Shown here: one piece after another, positions 16,715-24,094 of the stretch
Position numbering within the stretch: position 1 is the stretch's first letter
How the letters are laid out: each line of letters opens with the position of its first letter
Origin: UKL13-3 sp964392775
GTDB lineage: Bacteria; Bacteroidota; Bacteroidia; UKL13-3
Reading direction: 5' to 3'
Assembly: GCA_964392775.1 (NCBI GenBank)
Contig: CAYMRD010000011.1
Coordinates: forward strand, 45,331 to 109,330
Length of the DNA: 64,000 nucleotides
The notes under the pieces: model-generated
The model's input: the letters and a program-made list of their open reading frames with translations, nothing else
The model's database searches: none
What the model was told of the DNA's origin: nothing
Translations under genes and position numbers: made by a program

Positions 16715-16743
16715 AACCGCGAGCTTTGCCTCGCGGTTTTTTT
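16715..16743 (+). terminator. Rho-independent terminator of the tRNA gene
   Basis: AACCGCGAG - loop CTTTGC - CTCGCGGTT followed by a run of T. The 9-bp stem is perfect. Confidence 0.92.
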
Positions 16744-16865
16744 ATGCTAAAAATCATGTAGCAATTGGCACACTGGCTAAATCTTTATGCTACTTTCGGT
16801 GTTTATAACTATTCAAGAATCACTTTTGGCTAATTACTATTTTTACAGCCTTAATATTGGAATTT

Positions 16866-17822
16866 ATGTCAAATACTCCCGAAAAAATTGAATGTTTAAT
16901 CATTGGCAGCGGACCTGCCGGTTATACTGCTGCGATTTATGCTGCCAGAGCTGATATGAAACCTGTAGTTTATGCGGGTATGCAACCCGGTGGTCAGTTG
17001 ACCATCACCACTGATGTGGAAAATTATCCGGGTTATCCTGATGGAATCATGGGTCCTGAAATGATGGAAAACTTCCGCAAACAAGCCGAACGCTTGGGTG
17101 CTGATATTCGTTACGGGATGGTTACAAAGGTTGATTTTACAGGAAAACCACCCTATAAAGTTATTGTGGATGAAAAACAGGAAATCCTTGCCGAAACAGT
17201 AATCATTTCAACCGGAGCATCGGCTAAATGGTTGGGTATACCTTCCGAAGAAAAACTGAATGGATATGGTGTTTCAGCTTGTGCTGTATGTGACGGATTT
17301 TTCTTCCGCGGTAAAGATGTAGCCATTGTTGGAGCTGGTGATACCGCTTGTGAAGAGGCCAGCTACCTTGCCAAAATATGTAACAAAGTATACATGATTG
17401 TACGCAGAGATGAGTTCCGCGCCAGCAAAGCCATGCAGCACCGTGTGATGAATACACCCAATATTGAGGTGTTGTTTAACAGTGAAACAGATGAGATTTT
17501 AGGTGAAACCAAAGTGGAAGGAGCCCGAATCAAAAACAATCAAACCGGAGATGCCAAAGAAATCAGCATTCAGGGATTTTTTGTGGCAATTGGTCACCAG
17601 CCGAATACCGAAATTTTCAAACCATATATTACTATGGATGAAACCGGTTATATCATTACCCAGCCTGATTCTTCAAAAACCAATGTAGAGGGCGTGTTTG
17701 CCTGTGGCGATGCGCAGGATAAAATTTACCGTCAGGCTGTTACAGCTGCAGGAAGCGGATGTATGGCAGCCTTGGATGCCGAACGTTACCTGTCGGCTAA
17801 ACACCATGCCGCGGCTCATTAA
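16866..17822 (+). CDS. trxB: Thioredoxin-disulfide reductase
   Basis: A 318-residue flavoenzyme that reduces thioredoxin with NADPH. It has the FAD motif IIGSGPAGYTAAIYAAR at the N-terminus, the redox pair CAVC (Cys139 and Cys142) in SACAVCDGFFF, the NADPH motif VGAGDTACEEA and the C-terminal GVFACGDAQD FAD motif. Length is standard. I chose the ATG (MSNTPEKIE); a TTG three codons upstream lies within a -7-like box (TAATATTG) ending 6 nt before this ATG. Confidence 0.96.
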   Translation: MSNTPEKIECLIIGSGPAGYTAAIYAARADMKPVVYAGMQPGGQLTITTDVENYPGYPDGIMGPEMMENFRKQAERLGADIRYGMVTKVDFTGKPPYKVIVDEKQEILAETVIISTGASAKWLGIPSEEKLNGYGVSACAVCDGFFFRGKDVAIVGAGDTACEEASYLAKICNKVYMIVRRDEFRASKAMQHRVMNTPNIEVLFNSETDEILGETKVEGARIKNNQTGDAKEISIQGFFVAIGHQPNTEIFKPYITMDETGYIITQPDSSKTNVEGVFACGDAQDKIYRQAVTAAGSGCMAALDAERYLSAKHHAAAH

Positions 17823-17823
17823 T

Positions 17824-17953
17824 TAAAAATAAATGACTATCGGGATATTGCCCCCCTGCCCCCTGCCCCTGGCGGGGACTAGCCGCACACTTTCTAAAAG
17901 ACTTTAGGGTTAGGGGGCAGGGGGCAATATTCCGATGGTCAGTAAAAATAAAT
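17824..17953. mobile_element. MITE-like inverted-repeat element with flanking direct repeats
   Basis: Near-perfect 30-bp inverted arms at 17834-17864 and 17912-17941 (two mismatches, one indel) include TATTGCCCCC and TGCCCCCT. They enclose a 47-bp centre. The whole is bracketed by identical 11-bp copies of TAAAAATAAAT at 17824-17834 and 17943-17953, as expected of a target duplication. There is no ORF. The centre shares 20 of 22 bases with 35202-35223. The right flank lies immediately before the next gene's start. The direct repeats are AT-rich, so chance is not excluded. Confidence 0.6.
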
Positions 17954-17955
17954 CT

Positions 17956-18801
17956 ATGAAATATATTTTGGTATGGGTTGCTCTGGCAGCAGCCCAAATA
18001 AGTATCGCACAACGTAACTGTTGTTCTGTTAACAATGTAACCATGAACAATGCTGCATTGGCCATGAATGATGCCTTTGTGCAAGCCCATGCCGAACCTA
18101 AAGCCTTTACCCTCGAAAATCCTAAAGGGGAGATGGTGGAGTTTGCTACAACTGATGGTAAAATGGCTAAGGCTTACTTGATTAAGCCGGCCCGCAAAAG
18201 CAAAAAATACCTGTTTGTGTTTCACGAATGGTGGGGATTGAATGACTATATCAAAAAAGAAGCAGAGCAATATGCGGCCGATTTAAAAGATGTAAATGTA
18301 CTGGCTATTGATTTGTACGATGGACAGGCTGCTACAACCCGGGAAGATGCAGCAAAACTCATGGGTGCAATGACGGATGCCCGGGCACGGGCGATTGTGA
18401 ACGGAGCCTTGACCTTTGCCGGAAAAAAAGCAATGGTAGCCACAACAGGTTGGTGTATGGGCGGAGCCTGGAGCTTGCAAACAGCTATTGAAGGACAGCA
18501 AAAAGTGGTAGGATGTGTGATGTATTACGGGTTTCCGGAGATGAATGTAGAAAAGCTAAAACTGTTGCAAACAGATATTCTCGGTATTTTTGCCGAGAAA
18601 GATGCTTTCATCAATGTTGAAACAGTAAAGGAGTTTGAAGGAAAAGTGAAAGAAGCAGGGAAAAGCATTACAGTATACAACTATGTTGCAGTTCATGCTT
18701 TTGCCAATCCGAGCAATCCTGATTATAATGCACAGGCAACGAAAGAAGCTTATGACAACAAGGTGCTTCCGTATTTAAAAGCCCGTCTTAAAGTAAAATA
18801 A
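17956..18801 (+). CDS. Exported dienelactone hydrolase family protein
   Basis: 281 residues with an N-terminal signal peptide (MKYILVWVALAAAQISIAQ) and an alpha/beta-hydrolase domain. The dienelactone-hydrolase triad is visible: Cys167 in TTGWCMGGAW, Asp216 in FAEKDAF and His247 in AVHAFANP. HEWWGLNDY is also a family signature. The substrate cannot be predicted; many such exported proteins are esterases of unknown role. The start was chosen to begin the signal peptide. It is followed 2 bp later by ytxJ, so the two are co-transcribed. Confidence 0.9.
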   Translation: MKYILVWVALAAAQISIAQRNCCSVNNVTMNNAALAMNDAFVQAHAEPKAFTLENPKGEMVEFATTDGKMAKAYLIKPARKSKKYLFVFHEWWGLNDYIKKEAEQYAADLKDVNVLAIDLYDGQAATTREDAAKLMGAMTDARARAIVNGALTFAGKKAMVATTGWCMGGAWSLQTAIEGQQKVVGCVMYYGFPEMNVEKLKLLQTDILGIFAEKDAFINVETVKEFEGKVKEAGKSITVYNYVAVHAFANPSNPDYNAQATKEAYDNKVLPYLKARLKVK

Positions 18802-18803
18802 AA

Positions 18804-19142
18804 ATGTTGAACTGGAATCGTCTTACATCTATTGATGAGCTTGAAAAAATACATTCAGACTCGGCAGAGCAGCCTGTTGTGATTTTTAAACACAGTACAC
18901 GTTGTTCGATTAGTTCGGCAGCGTTGGCCCGGTTTGAACGCTTCTGGGGTGATACTCCGGCAATCAAACCGTATTATCTCGATTTACTGGCGCACCGTGA
19001 TGTGTCCAATGCCATTGCTGCAAAGTATGGCATTGAGCATCAGTCACCTCAGGCCTTGTTGATTCAAAAAGGTGTTTGTGTATACAATGCTTCGCACATG
19101 TCAATTGATGTTGATGATTTGAAAGCAGCGGTTACAGCATAA
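18804..19142 (+). CDS. ytxJ: Bacillithiol system redox-active protein YtxJ
   Basis: 112 residues with a thioredoxin-like fold and the single-cysteine motif FKHSTRCSISSAA (Cys34), which is the hallmark of the YtxJ family (monothiol, proposed bacilliredoxin-like). The C-terminal part carries the SPQALLIQKG strand where a cis-proline is expected. In bacillithiol producers it may reduce bacillithiol-protein disulfides. With BshB1 (2910-3626) it supports bacillithiol use. It is 2 bp downstream of the dienelactone-hydrolase-like gene. Confidence 0.88.
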   Translation: MLNWNRLTSIDELEKIHSDSAEQPVVIFKHSTRCSISSAALARFERFWGDTPAIKPYYLDLLAHRDVSNAIAAKYGIEHQSPQALLIQKGVCVYNASHMSIDVDDLKAAVTA

Positions 19143-19248
19143 ATCTAAATCGTCTGTATACCAATCAGACGATTTGGGTCTATTTCTTCACAGCCTGTTG
19201 AAATCAGGCTAATCTTGTCAGAACCCCTATGGACTATTTTCGCCTATT

Positions 19249-20376
19249 ATGTTAGAACTGACGTCTACTGCTTATTTATTATTGGGATTTTTAGCCGTGG
19301 TAATGCTTATACAAGTGTATTACCATTTGGGTATTCTTGGTAAATTCGCTTTTTACAAACCTCAACCCTCAGCCAAAAGGGAAGAAGAGCCTGTATCGGT
19401 GATTATCGCAGCTCGCAATGAATACGAAAACCTTCAGCGTTATTTACCTTTTATTCTCAATCAGGATTACCCTGAATATGAAGTGGTGGTTGTAAACCAT
19501 TGCTCATGGGATATGAGTCAGCAATACCTTGAAGAATTGCAACAGGAATACAAACACCTGAAAGTATCGCAACTGATTGAGCAGGAAAAATATCCTACCG
19601 GAAAAAAGTTTGCCCTAACCATTGGTATCAAAGCAGCAAAGTATGATACTTTATTATTTACGGACGCTGATTGCGAGCCGGCATCCAATCAATGGATTCG
19701 CCAGATGCAAAGCAGGTTTACAGGCAATAAGGAAATCGTATTGGGGCATTCACCCTTTTATACCAAACCGGGATTGGTTAATCTGTATGCACGTTTTGAA
19801 ACGTTTATGACAGCCATTTTTTATTTTGCATTTGCCTTAACAGGTAATGCTTTTATGGGTGTGGGACGGAACTTAGCTTATAGAAAGGATATTTTCTTTC
19901 GCCATAAAGGATTTGCAAGTCACCAGCATATAATGAGCGGTGATGATGATTTGTTTGTAAATGAAGCAGCCACTCCTTACAATGTGGCAATCGAGATTTC
20001 GCCTGAAAGCTTTGTGTGGAGTGAGGCTAAAGAAACATTTGAGAAATGGTCGCGCCAAAAAGCACGTCACATGACAACGGGTAAACACTACAAAGGCAAG
20101 CACCAACGTGCTTTGGGTATTTATTACGCTACGTTGTTTTTGTTTTATGGATTGTTGACAGCAAGCTTAATCGTTGCAATAGCCGCGTGGCCTTTGGTGC
20201 TTGGTATCTGGTTCATTCGTTTTGTGTCGCAATTTGTGGTGTATTATCAATCAGCAGCTAAGCTTCAATGCAAGTCGATGCTGTGGGGATTGCCTTTGTT
20301 GGATATTCTTTTCACGTTCTACATGCTTGTTTTTGGAACCAAAGGTTTGTTCACCAAAAACCCTAAAGTTTGGTAA
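19249..20376 (+). CDS. Membrane-bound family 2 glycosyltransferase
   Basis: 375 residues. An N-terminal membrane helix (about 5-25), a GT2 catalytic domain and C-terminal helices (about 290-360). Visible motifs are VSVIIAARNEYENLQRYLP at the domain start, the nucleotide/metal motif FTDADCEP, MSGDDDLF and QKARHMTTG, which matches the position of the QxxRW motif of processive enzymes (here QKARH). It probably adds sugars to an envelope polysaccharide or lipid. It stands alone after a TATTTTCG box 6 nt before ATG. Confidence 0.88.
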   Translation: MLELTSTAYLLLGFLAVVMLIQVYYHLGILGKFAFYKPQPSAKREEEPVSVIIAARNEYENLQRYLPFILNQDYPEYEVVVVNHCSWDMSQQYLEELQQEYKHLKVSQLIEQEKYPTGKKFALTIGIKAAKYDTLLFTDADCEPASNQWIRQMQSRFTGNKEIVLGHSPFYTKPGLVNLYARFETFMTAIFYFAFALTGNAFMGVGRNLAYRKDIFFRHKGFASHQHIMSGDDDLFVNEAATPYNVAIEISPESFVWSEAKETFEKWSRQKARHMTTGKHYKGKHQRALGIYYATLFLFYGLLTASLIVAIAAWPLVLGIWFIRFVSQFVVYYQSAAKLQCKSMLWGLPLLDILFTFYMLVFGTKGLFTKNPKVW

Positions 20377-20460
20377 TACAAACTATCTTCGATGAAAAAT
20401 AAACGACATGTTGTAAAAGAGTGTTGAGAGAAAATTGCCACAAATTAAATGGATAAAATG

Positions 20461-20594
20461 AAGTGTATATCTGCAAGCTTACCAGTAGAATTTAAACTTA
20501 GTGATACTTTGAGCCTTCGTGGCTTAGTGGCAAAGAACTCTCGCCACAAAGCCGTGCCAAATATACATTTGGGAACACTTGCGGATATACATTG
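20461..20594. repeat. Nested palindromic intergenic element
   Basis: Outer arms AGTGTATATCTGCAAG (from 20462) and CTTGCGGATATACATT (20578-20593) are inverted copies (14 of 16). Inside, CGTGGCTTAGTGGC and GCCACAAAGCCGTG form a second imperfect pair. A TACATTTG box (20564-20571) inside the right part may serve as the promoter of rsmG. No ORF. Confidence 0.65.
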
Positions 20595-20638
20595 AATGAA
20601 TCATCAACACTATCATTACAACATCACCAAAATAAACA

Positions 20639-21271
20639 ATGGATATTCTGCTCAAGTACTTTCCCGATTTAACCGGAAAGCAACAGCAACAATTTGAAGC
20701 TGCTTTTAACACATACAAAGAGTGGAACGAAAAAATCAATGTTGTATCACGTAAAGACATTGATTCGTTATTCGAAAAACATATTCTCCACTCGCTGGCC
20801 ATAGCCAAATTTGTTCAGTTTCGCCCCGATACTCATGTGCTGGATATTGGCACGGGAGGCGGATTTCCGGGTATTCCGTTGAGTATTATGTTTCCCGAAA
20901 CAAACTTTACACTTTGCGATTCAATCGCTAAAAAAATCAAAGTTGCCGAAACGGTTTCCGAAACCATCGGGTTGATGAATACTGATTTTGTGATTGGCAG
21001 GGTAGAGCAGCTCAAAGAAAGTTTCGACTTTATTGTGAGCCGTGCCGTTGCTCCCTGTGAGCAGCTATACCGCTGGACACAGCATTATATCAACGAAGAA
21101 AACAATAACCCTAAGTTTAATGGTTACTTGTTACTTAAAGGAGGTGATTTAAAAGAAGAGATTAAAGCCCTGCGCCAAATCAATAAAAAATTGATTGTTG
21201 AAGAGTTTGCTTTGAGCCAGTGGTTTGAAGAAGAATTTTTTGAAACAAAAAAGCTGGTGTATATCTATTAA
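20639..21271 (+). CDS. rsmG: 16S rRNA (guanine527-N7)-methyltransferase RsmG
   Basis: 210 residues, the normal length. The Rossmann SAM-binding motif is VLDIGTGGGFPGIPLSI (about 68-84), and the N-terminal segment YKEWNEKINVVSRKDIDSLF with EKHILHSLA is diagnostic of RsmG. FDFIVSRAVAP is a further conserved block. It methylates G527 of 16S rRNA. Promoter probably at 20564-20571; it ends in a bidirectional terminator. Confidence 0.95.
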   Translation: MDILLKYFPDLTGKQQQQFEAAFNTYKEWNEKINVVSRKDIDSLFEKHILHSLAIAKFVQFRPDTHVLDIGTGGGFPGIPLSIMFPETNFTLCDSIAKKIKVAETVSETIGLMNTDFVIGRVEQLKESFDFIVSRAVAPCEQLYRWTQHYINEENNNPKFNGYLLLKGGDLKEEIKALRQINKKLIVEEFALSQWFEEEFFETKKLVYIY

Positions 21272-21273
21272 AC

Positions 21274-21309
21274 AAAAACAGCAAGTAACGAATAGTACTT
21301 GCTGTTTTT
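21274..21309. terminator. Bidirectional terminator between rsmG and the T9SS propeller gene
   Basis: AAAAACAGCAAGTA - loop ACGAATAG - TACTTGCTGTTTTT. A perfect 14-bp stem with T-runs on both strands, between two convergent genes. Confidence 0.95.
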
Positions 21310-21327
21310 ACTTAAAAGATTTTGCAG

Positions 21328-23982
21328 TTAGTTTTTAATAAACTTATTGGCATACGATTGTTTTCCATCAGTTACCACAACAAAATACACGCCTGATTGT
21401 AAGTGAGCTATACTAACAGATTCGTGTGCATTTCCGCTCAATAATCTTCTACCCGTAATATCCATAATTTGATAGGTGGCAGCTGGGGTTAGGCCACTTA
21501 CTTGCAACGCAATACTTTGGGTTGCAGGATTAGGATATACAACAAGTGATTGGTGTTGTGCTGGTGCAGTTGTTTTTATCCCCGTGGTCAAATCAAGGCA
21601 ACTCGGGAATGATTGATTTGCATACCAGTTGCGAATCTTGTCAATATCGGTATCCAGTTTATTGAATGAACCGGTAGCACCTCCTGAGGTAGTTCTCGAA
21701 TACACAATAGCATATTCAATGGTATGTTTGTCGCCAGAAAGCACTTGACCCGGTACACTCAAGGTTGATAACATTCGTCTATCACCCGGAGTATTTCCTG
21801 AACTTCTTTCCGTCCAATCTGCTCGTCCGGCTAAGTCATTATTACCCGGGAACATAAAACTGGCTGTGTCAACTCCACCTTTTCCATCTCCACCATATGT
21901 AAGAAAGGTTCCATCTTTCCATTTGCTATTTAAATATCCCCAATAATGTTCAGGCCTTGATGGATTACCTTTGACTGAAAAATCGTTGTTGTAATACATA
22001 AAACCACTCATGTTATTGGTATTTGAGTGGTTATCTAGAATAGCAATCCCAACAGCAGGGGGATTGGCTCCATATCCCTGCATTCCTTCATCATCATCAT
22101 CTCCATTATACCCAATTGCATAGTTTTTACTGGGGTTACATTCAATATAATCATCATTAAAATTTCCTAAATCAATATCTGTCCATATTCCATATTTTAC
22201 CGTGTCGTATGTCTGATTGGTGCGGTTGTAAATATCGTATTGGTAAAAGGTTGTATAGTTTAAGGCAGTATTGCTATCGTTGTCTTGTATGTCATCACAG
22301 GTATACCCATAAGCCGAAGCATGAACCTCAAACTTTAAAGGAAGCCCTGTCGTTTCAGAATGAATACCTCCATTATCATTAAAAATCCAAAACAACATTT
22401 GATCGCCTTTAATTTTAGGATAATCGCCATTCATAGGATTGTATTTGCCATCGCTATTAACATCCACAAAAGGGGCAAGCTTACTGGCATAACCATTTGC
22501 AGAGTCTCCATGAGCAGGCCAACTCATTAAGTTTTCAGGTACGGTATAGGTTCCGTCAGTAACTTTCCCGTCTGCAAATTTTGTTTTAAATTCTTCAATA
22601 GTTTGTCTGTTTATTCTCCATATACGATCAAACTTTTGTTGGGTAGCGGCATCGGTTGAGGCAGTTCCTATGGTTAAAGGTCCGGGGAAATAATCATTCC
22701 CGCTCTGGCGATAGGTTTGCGCAGCTACATGGAGTTCATTATTGGTAACGCCCCCCATCCACAAGGCGGAGGCAAATATTGCCCGTTTGCAGCTCCCTTT
22801 GGGTACTTCATAGCCTCCATTCTGTAAATCCCAAAACATATCCCCTCTGTTGAGAACAGGCGTACTTACCTTATTAATATTGAGGTAGCTCATCGTTGGG
22901 ACTTCGTCCACATCCGAATAGTTATTCAAATCAATCATAAATAAACTATCTCCCCCCGCATAACCATTTCTGGAACACCACTGGAGCTGATTGGCAGAGG
23001 TAACAGCGCAGAATATACCATCCAGAGGAAAATTCGAATGCGATGGGTTTTTGTATGTGGTAGTCTTGTTTGCCTCCAGTTCTATGAATTGTATTTTACT
23101 TATATTTGAGCTCGTGAAATTTGAAGGAACAACAGGGTGAGTTCCTTTTATTCCAAACCCGTACACGTTATTCCGAAATCCATTGCTGCCACAATAGTTG
23201 GTATATGCCTGAGCTGTACTAATCGTATTGCCTTGTACCGTATACACGCCTCCATAAATGTCGGAACCGGTCATTGTAGTGTCTGTGCCAATCCAGATTG
23301 CACCATTGGCTGTTTGTTCAATGGTATTTATTTTATCTGTTTTTAAACCGGAGTTTGTTTTGTTAAAAGTGCTCCATGTTCCATTTGACAGTTTAGATAC
23401 TCCTTTGTCCGTTCCTATCCATACCTGACCGTTTTTATCAGCTAAAATAGTATTCACTTTATTATCAGCTATTGAATGAGAAGCCACGGTATAGCTCGTC
23501 CAAGTGCTTCCATCCAATTTAGAAACCCCATTGTTGGTTGCTACCCAAACAGTATTGTCGAAAACGGAAACATCGTAAACCGAATCGCTTACAATACCTG
23601 AGTTACTTTGATTAAAGATGGTCCATGTATCACCCTCCTTTTTCACCAGACCGCTCAGGGTTCCTATCCACACTACTGAGCCTTTAATTTCTAAAGAAGT
23701 AAGAGAGTTGGTAGGTAAACTTGAGTTGTTCTTATTCCAGGTTGTCCATGTGGTTCCATCATATTTAGCCAAACCAATTGCAGAAGTCGTAAAGTTGATT
23801 CCCAGCTTACGGGTTCCAAAAGCAATCCAGGTATTGTTCTGGTCGTCAATTTTTAGGTCCGTTTTAATGCGCTTGTCTAATGTTGTTCCGGTTGGTAATG
23901 CAACAGACGAGTAAGGACTTTGTGCCCCAATCTGTGATGTAACCACAGCTAGTCCAATCAATAGTAAAAGATGTTGTTTCAT
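21328..23982 (-). CDS. Secreted beta-propeller protein with T9SS type A sorting domain
   Basis: 884 residues. A signal peptide (MKQHLLLLIGLAVVTSQIGA) is followed by a two-component-regulator-type propeller: about six repeats of the form VWIGTLSGLVKK / VWVATNNGVSKLDGSTW / VWIGTDKGVSKLSNGTW (residues about 35-240). A long middle region has calcium-loop-like DVNSDGKYNPMNGDYP, and a C-terminal sorting domain reads VVYPNPATQSIALQV...YQIMDITGRRLL...SGVYFVVV. It is likely a surface or secreted protein. The start was chosen to begin the signal peptide, 19 codons into the open frame. Confidence 0.9.
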   Translation of the reverse strand: MKQHLLLLIGLAVVTSQIGAQSPYSSVALPTGTTLDKRIKTDLKIDDQNNTWIAFGTRKLGINFTTSAIGLAKYDGTTWTTWNKNNSSLPTNSLTSLEIKGSVVWIGTLSGLVKKEGDTWTIFNQSNSGIVSDSVYDVSVFDNTVWVATNNGVSKLDGSTWTSYTVASHSIADNKVNTILADKNGQVWIGTDKGVSKLSNGTWSTFNKTNSGLKTDKINTIEQTANGAIWIGTDTTMTGSDIYGGVYTVQGNTISTAQAYTNYCGSNGFRNNVYGFGIKGTHPVVPSNFTSSNISKIQFIELEANKTTTYKNPSHSNFPLDGIFCAVTSANQLQWCSRNGYAGGDSLFMIDLNNYSDVDEVPTMSYLNINKVSTPVLNRGDMFWDLQNGGYEVPKGSCKRAIFASALWMGGVTNNELHVAAQTYRQSGNDYFPGPLTIGTASTDAATQQKFDRIWRINRQTIEEFKTKFADGKVTDGTYTVPENLMSWPAHGDSANGYASKLAPFVDVNSDGKYNPMNGDYPKIKGDQMLFWIFNDNGGIHSETTGLPLKFEVHASAYGYTCDDIQDNDSNTALNYTTFYQYDIYNRTNQTYDTVKYGIWTDIDLGNFNDDYIECNPSKNYAIGYNGDDDDEGMQGYGANPPAVGIAILDNHSNTNNMSGFMYYNNDFSVKGNPSRPEHYWGYLNSKWKDGTFLTYGGDGKGGVDTASFMFPGNNDLAGRADWTERSSGNTPGDRRMLSTLSVPGQVLSGDKHTIEYAIVYSRTTSGGATGSFNKLDTDIDKIRNWYANQSFPSCLDLTTGIKTTAPAQHQSLVVYPNPATQSIALQVSGLTPAATYQIMDITGRRLLSGNAHESVSIAHLQSGVYFVVVTDGKQSYANKFIKN

Positions 23983-24094
23983 AATAATTAAGCGTTTAAT
24001 CGTAATTATAAAAGTATGTGTAATATCGGTTAAAGTCAAGATGTATATGTATCTCTAATTAAGAAACCTTTAGTATATTGTACATTCGAACACT

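Noticed and set aside
17797..18270. 157-codon ORF antisense to the trxB 3' end, the MITE-like element and the DLH-like gene
   Set aside because: It runs against two well-supported genes and through a repeat, with no motif of its own.
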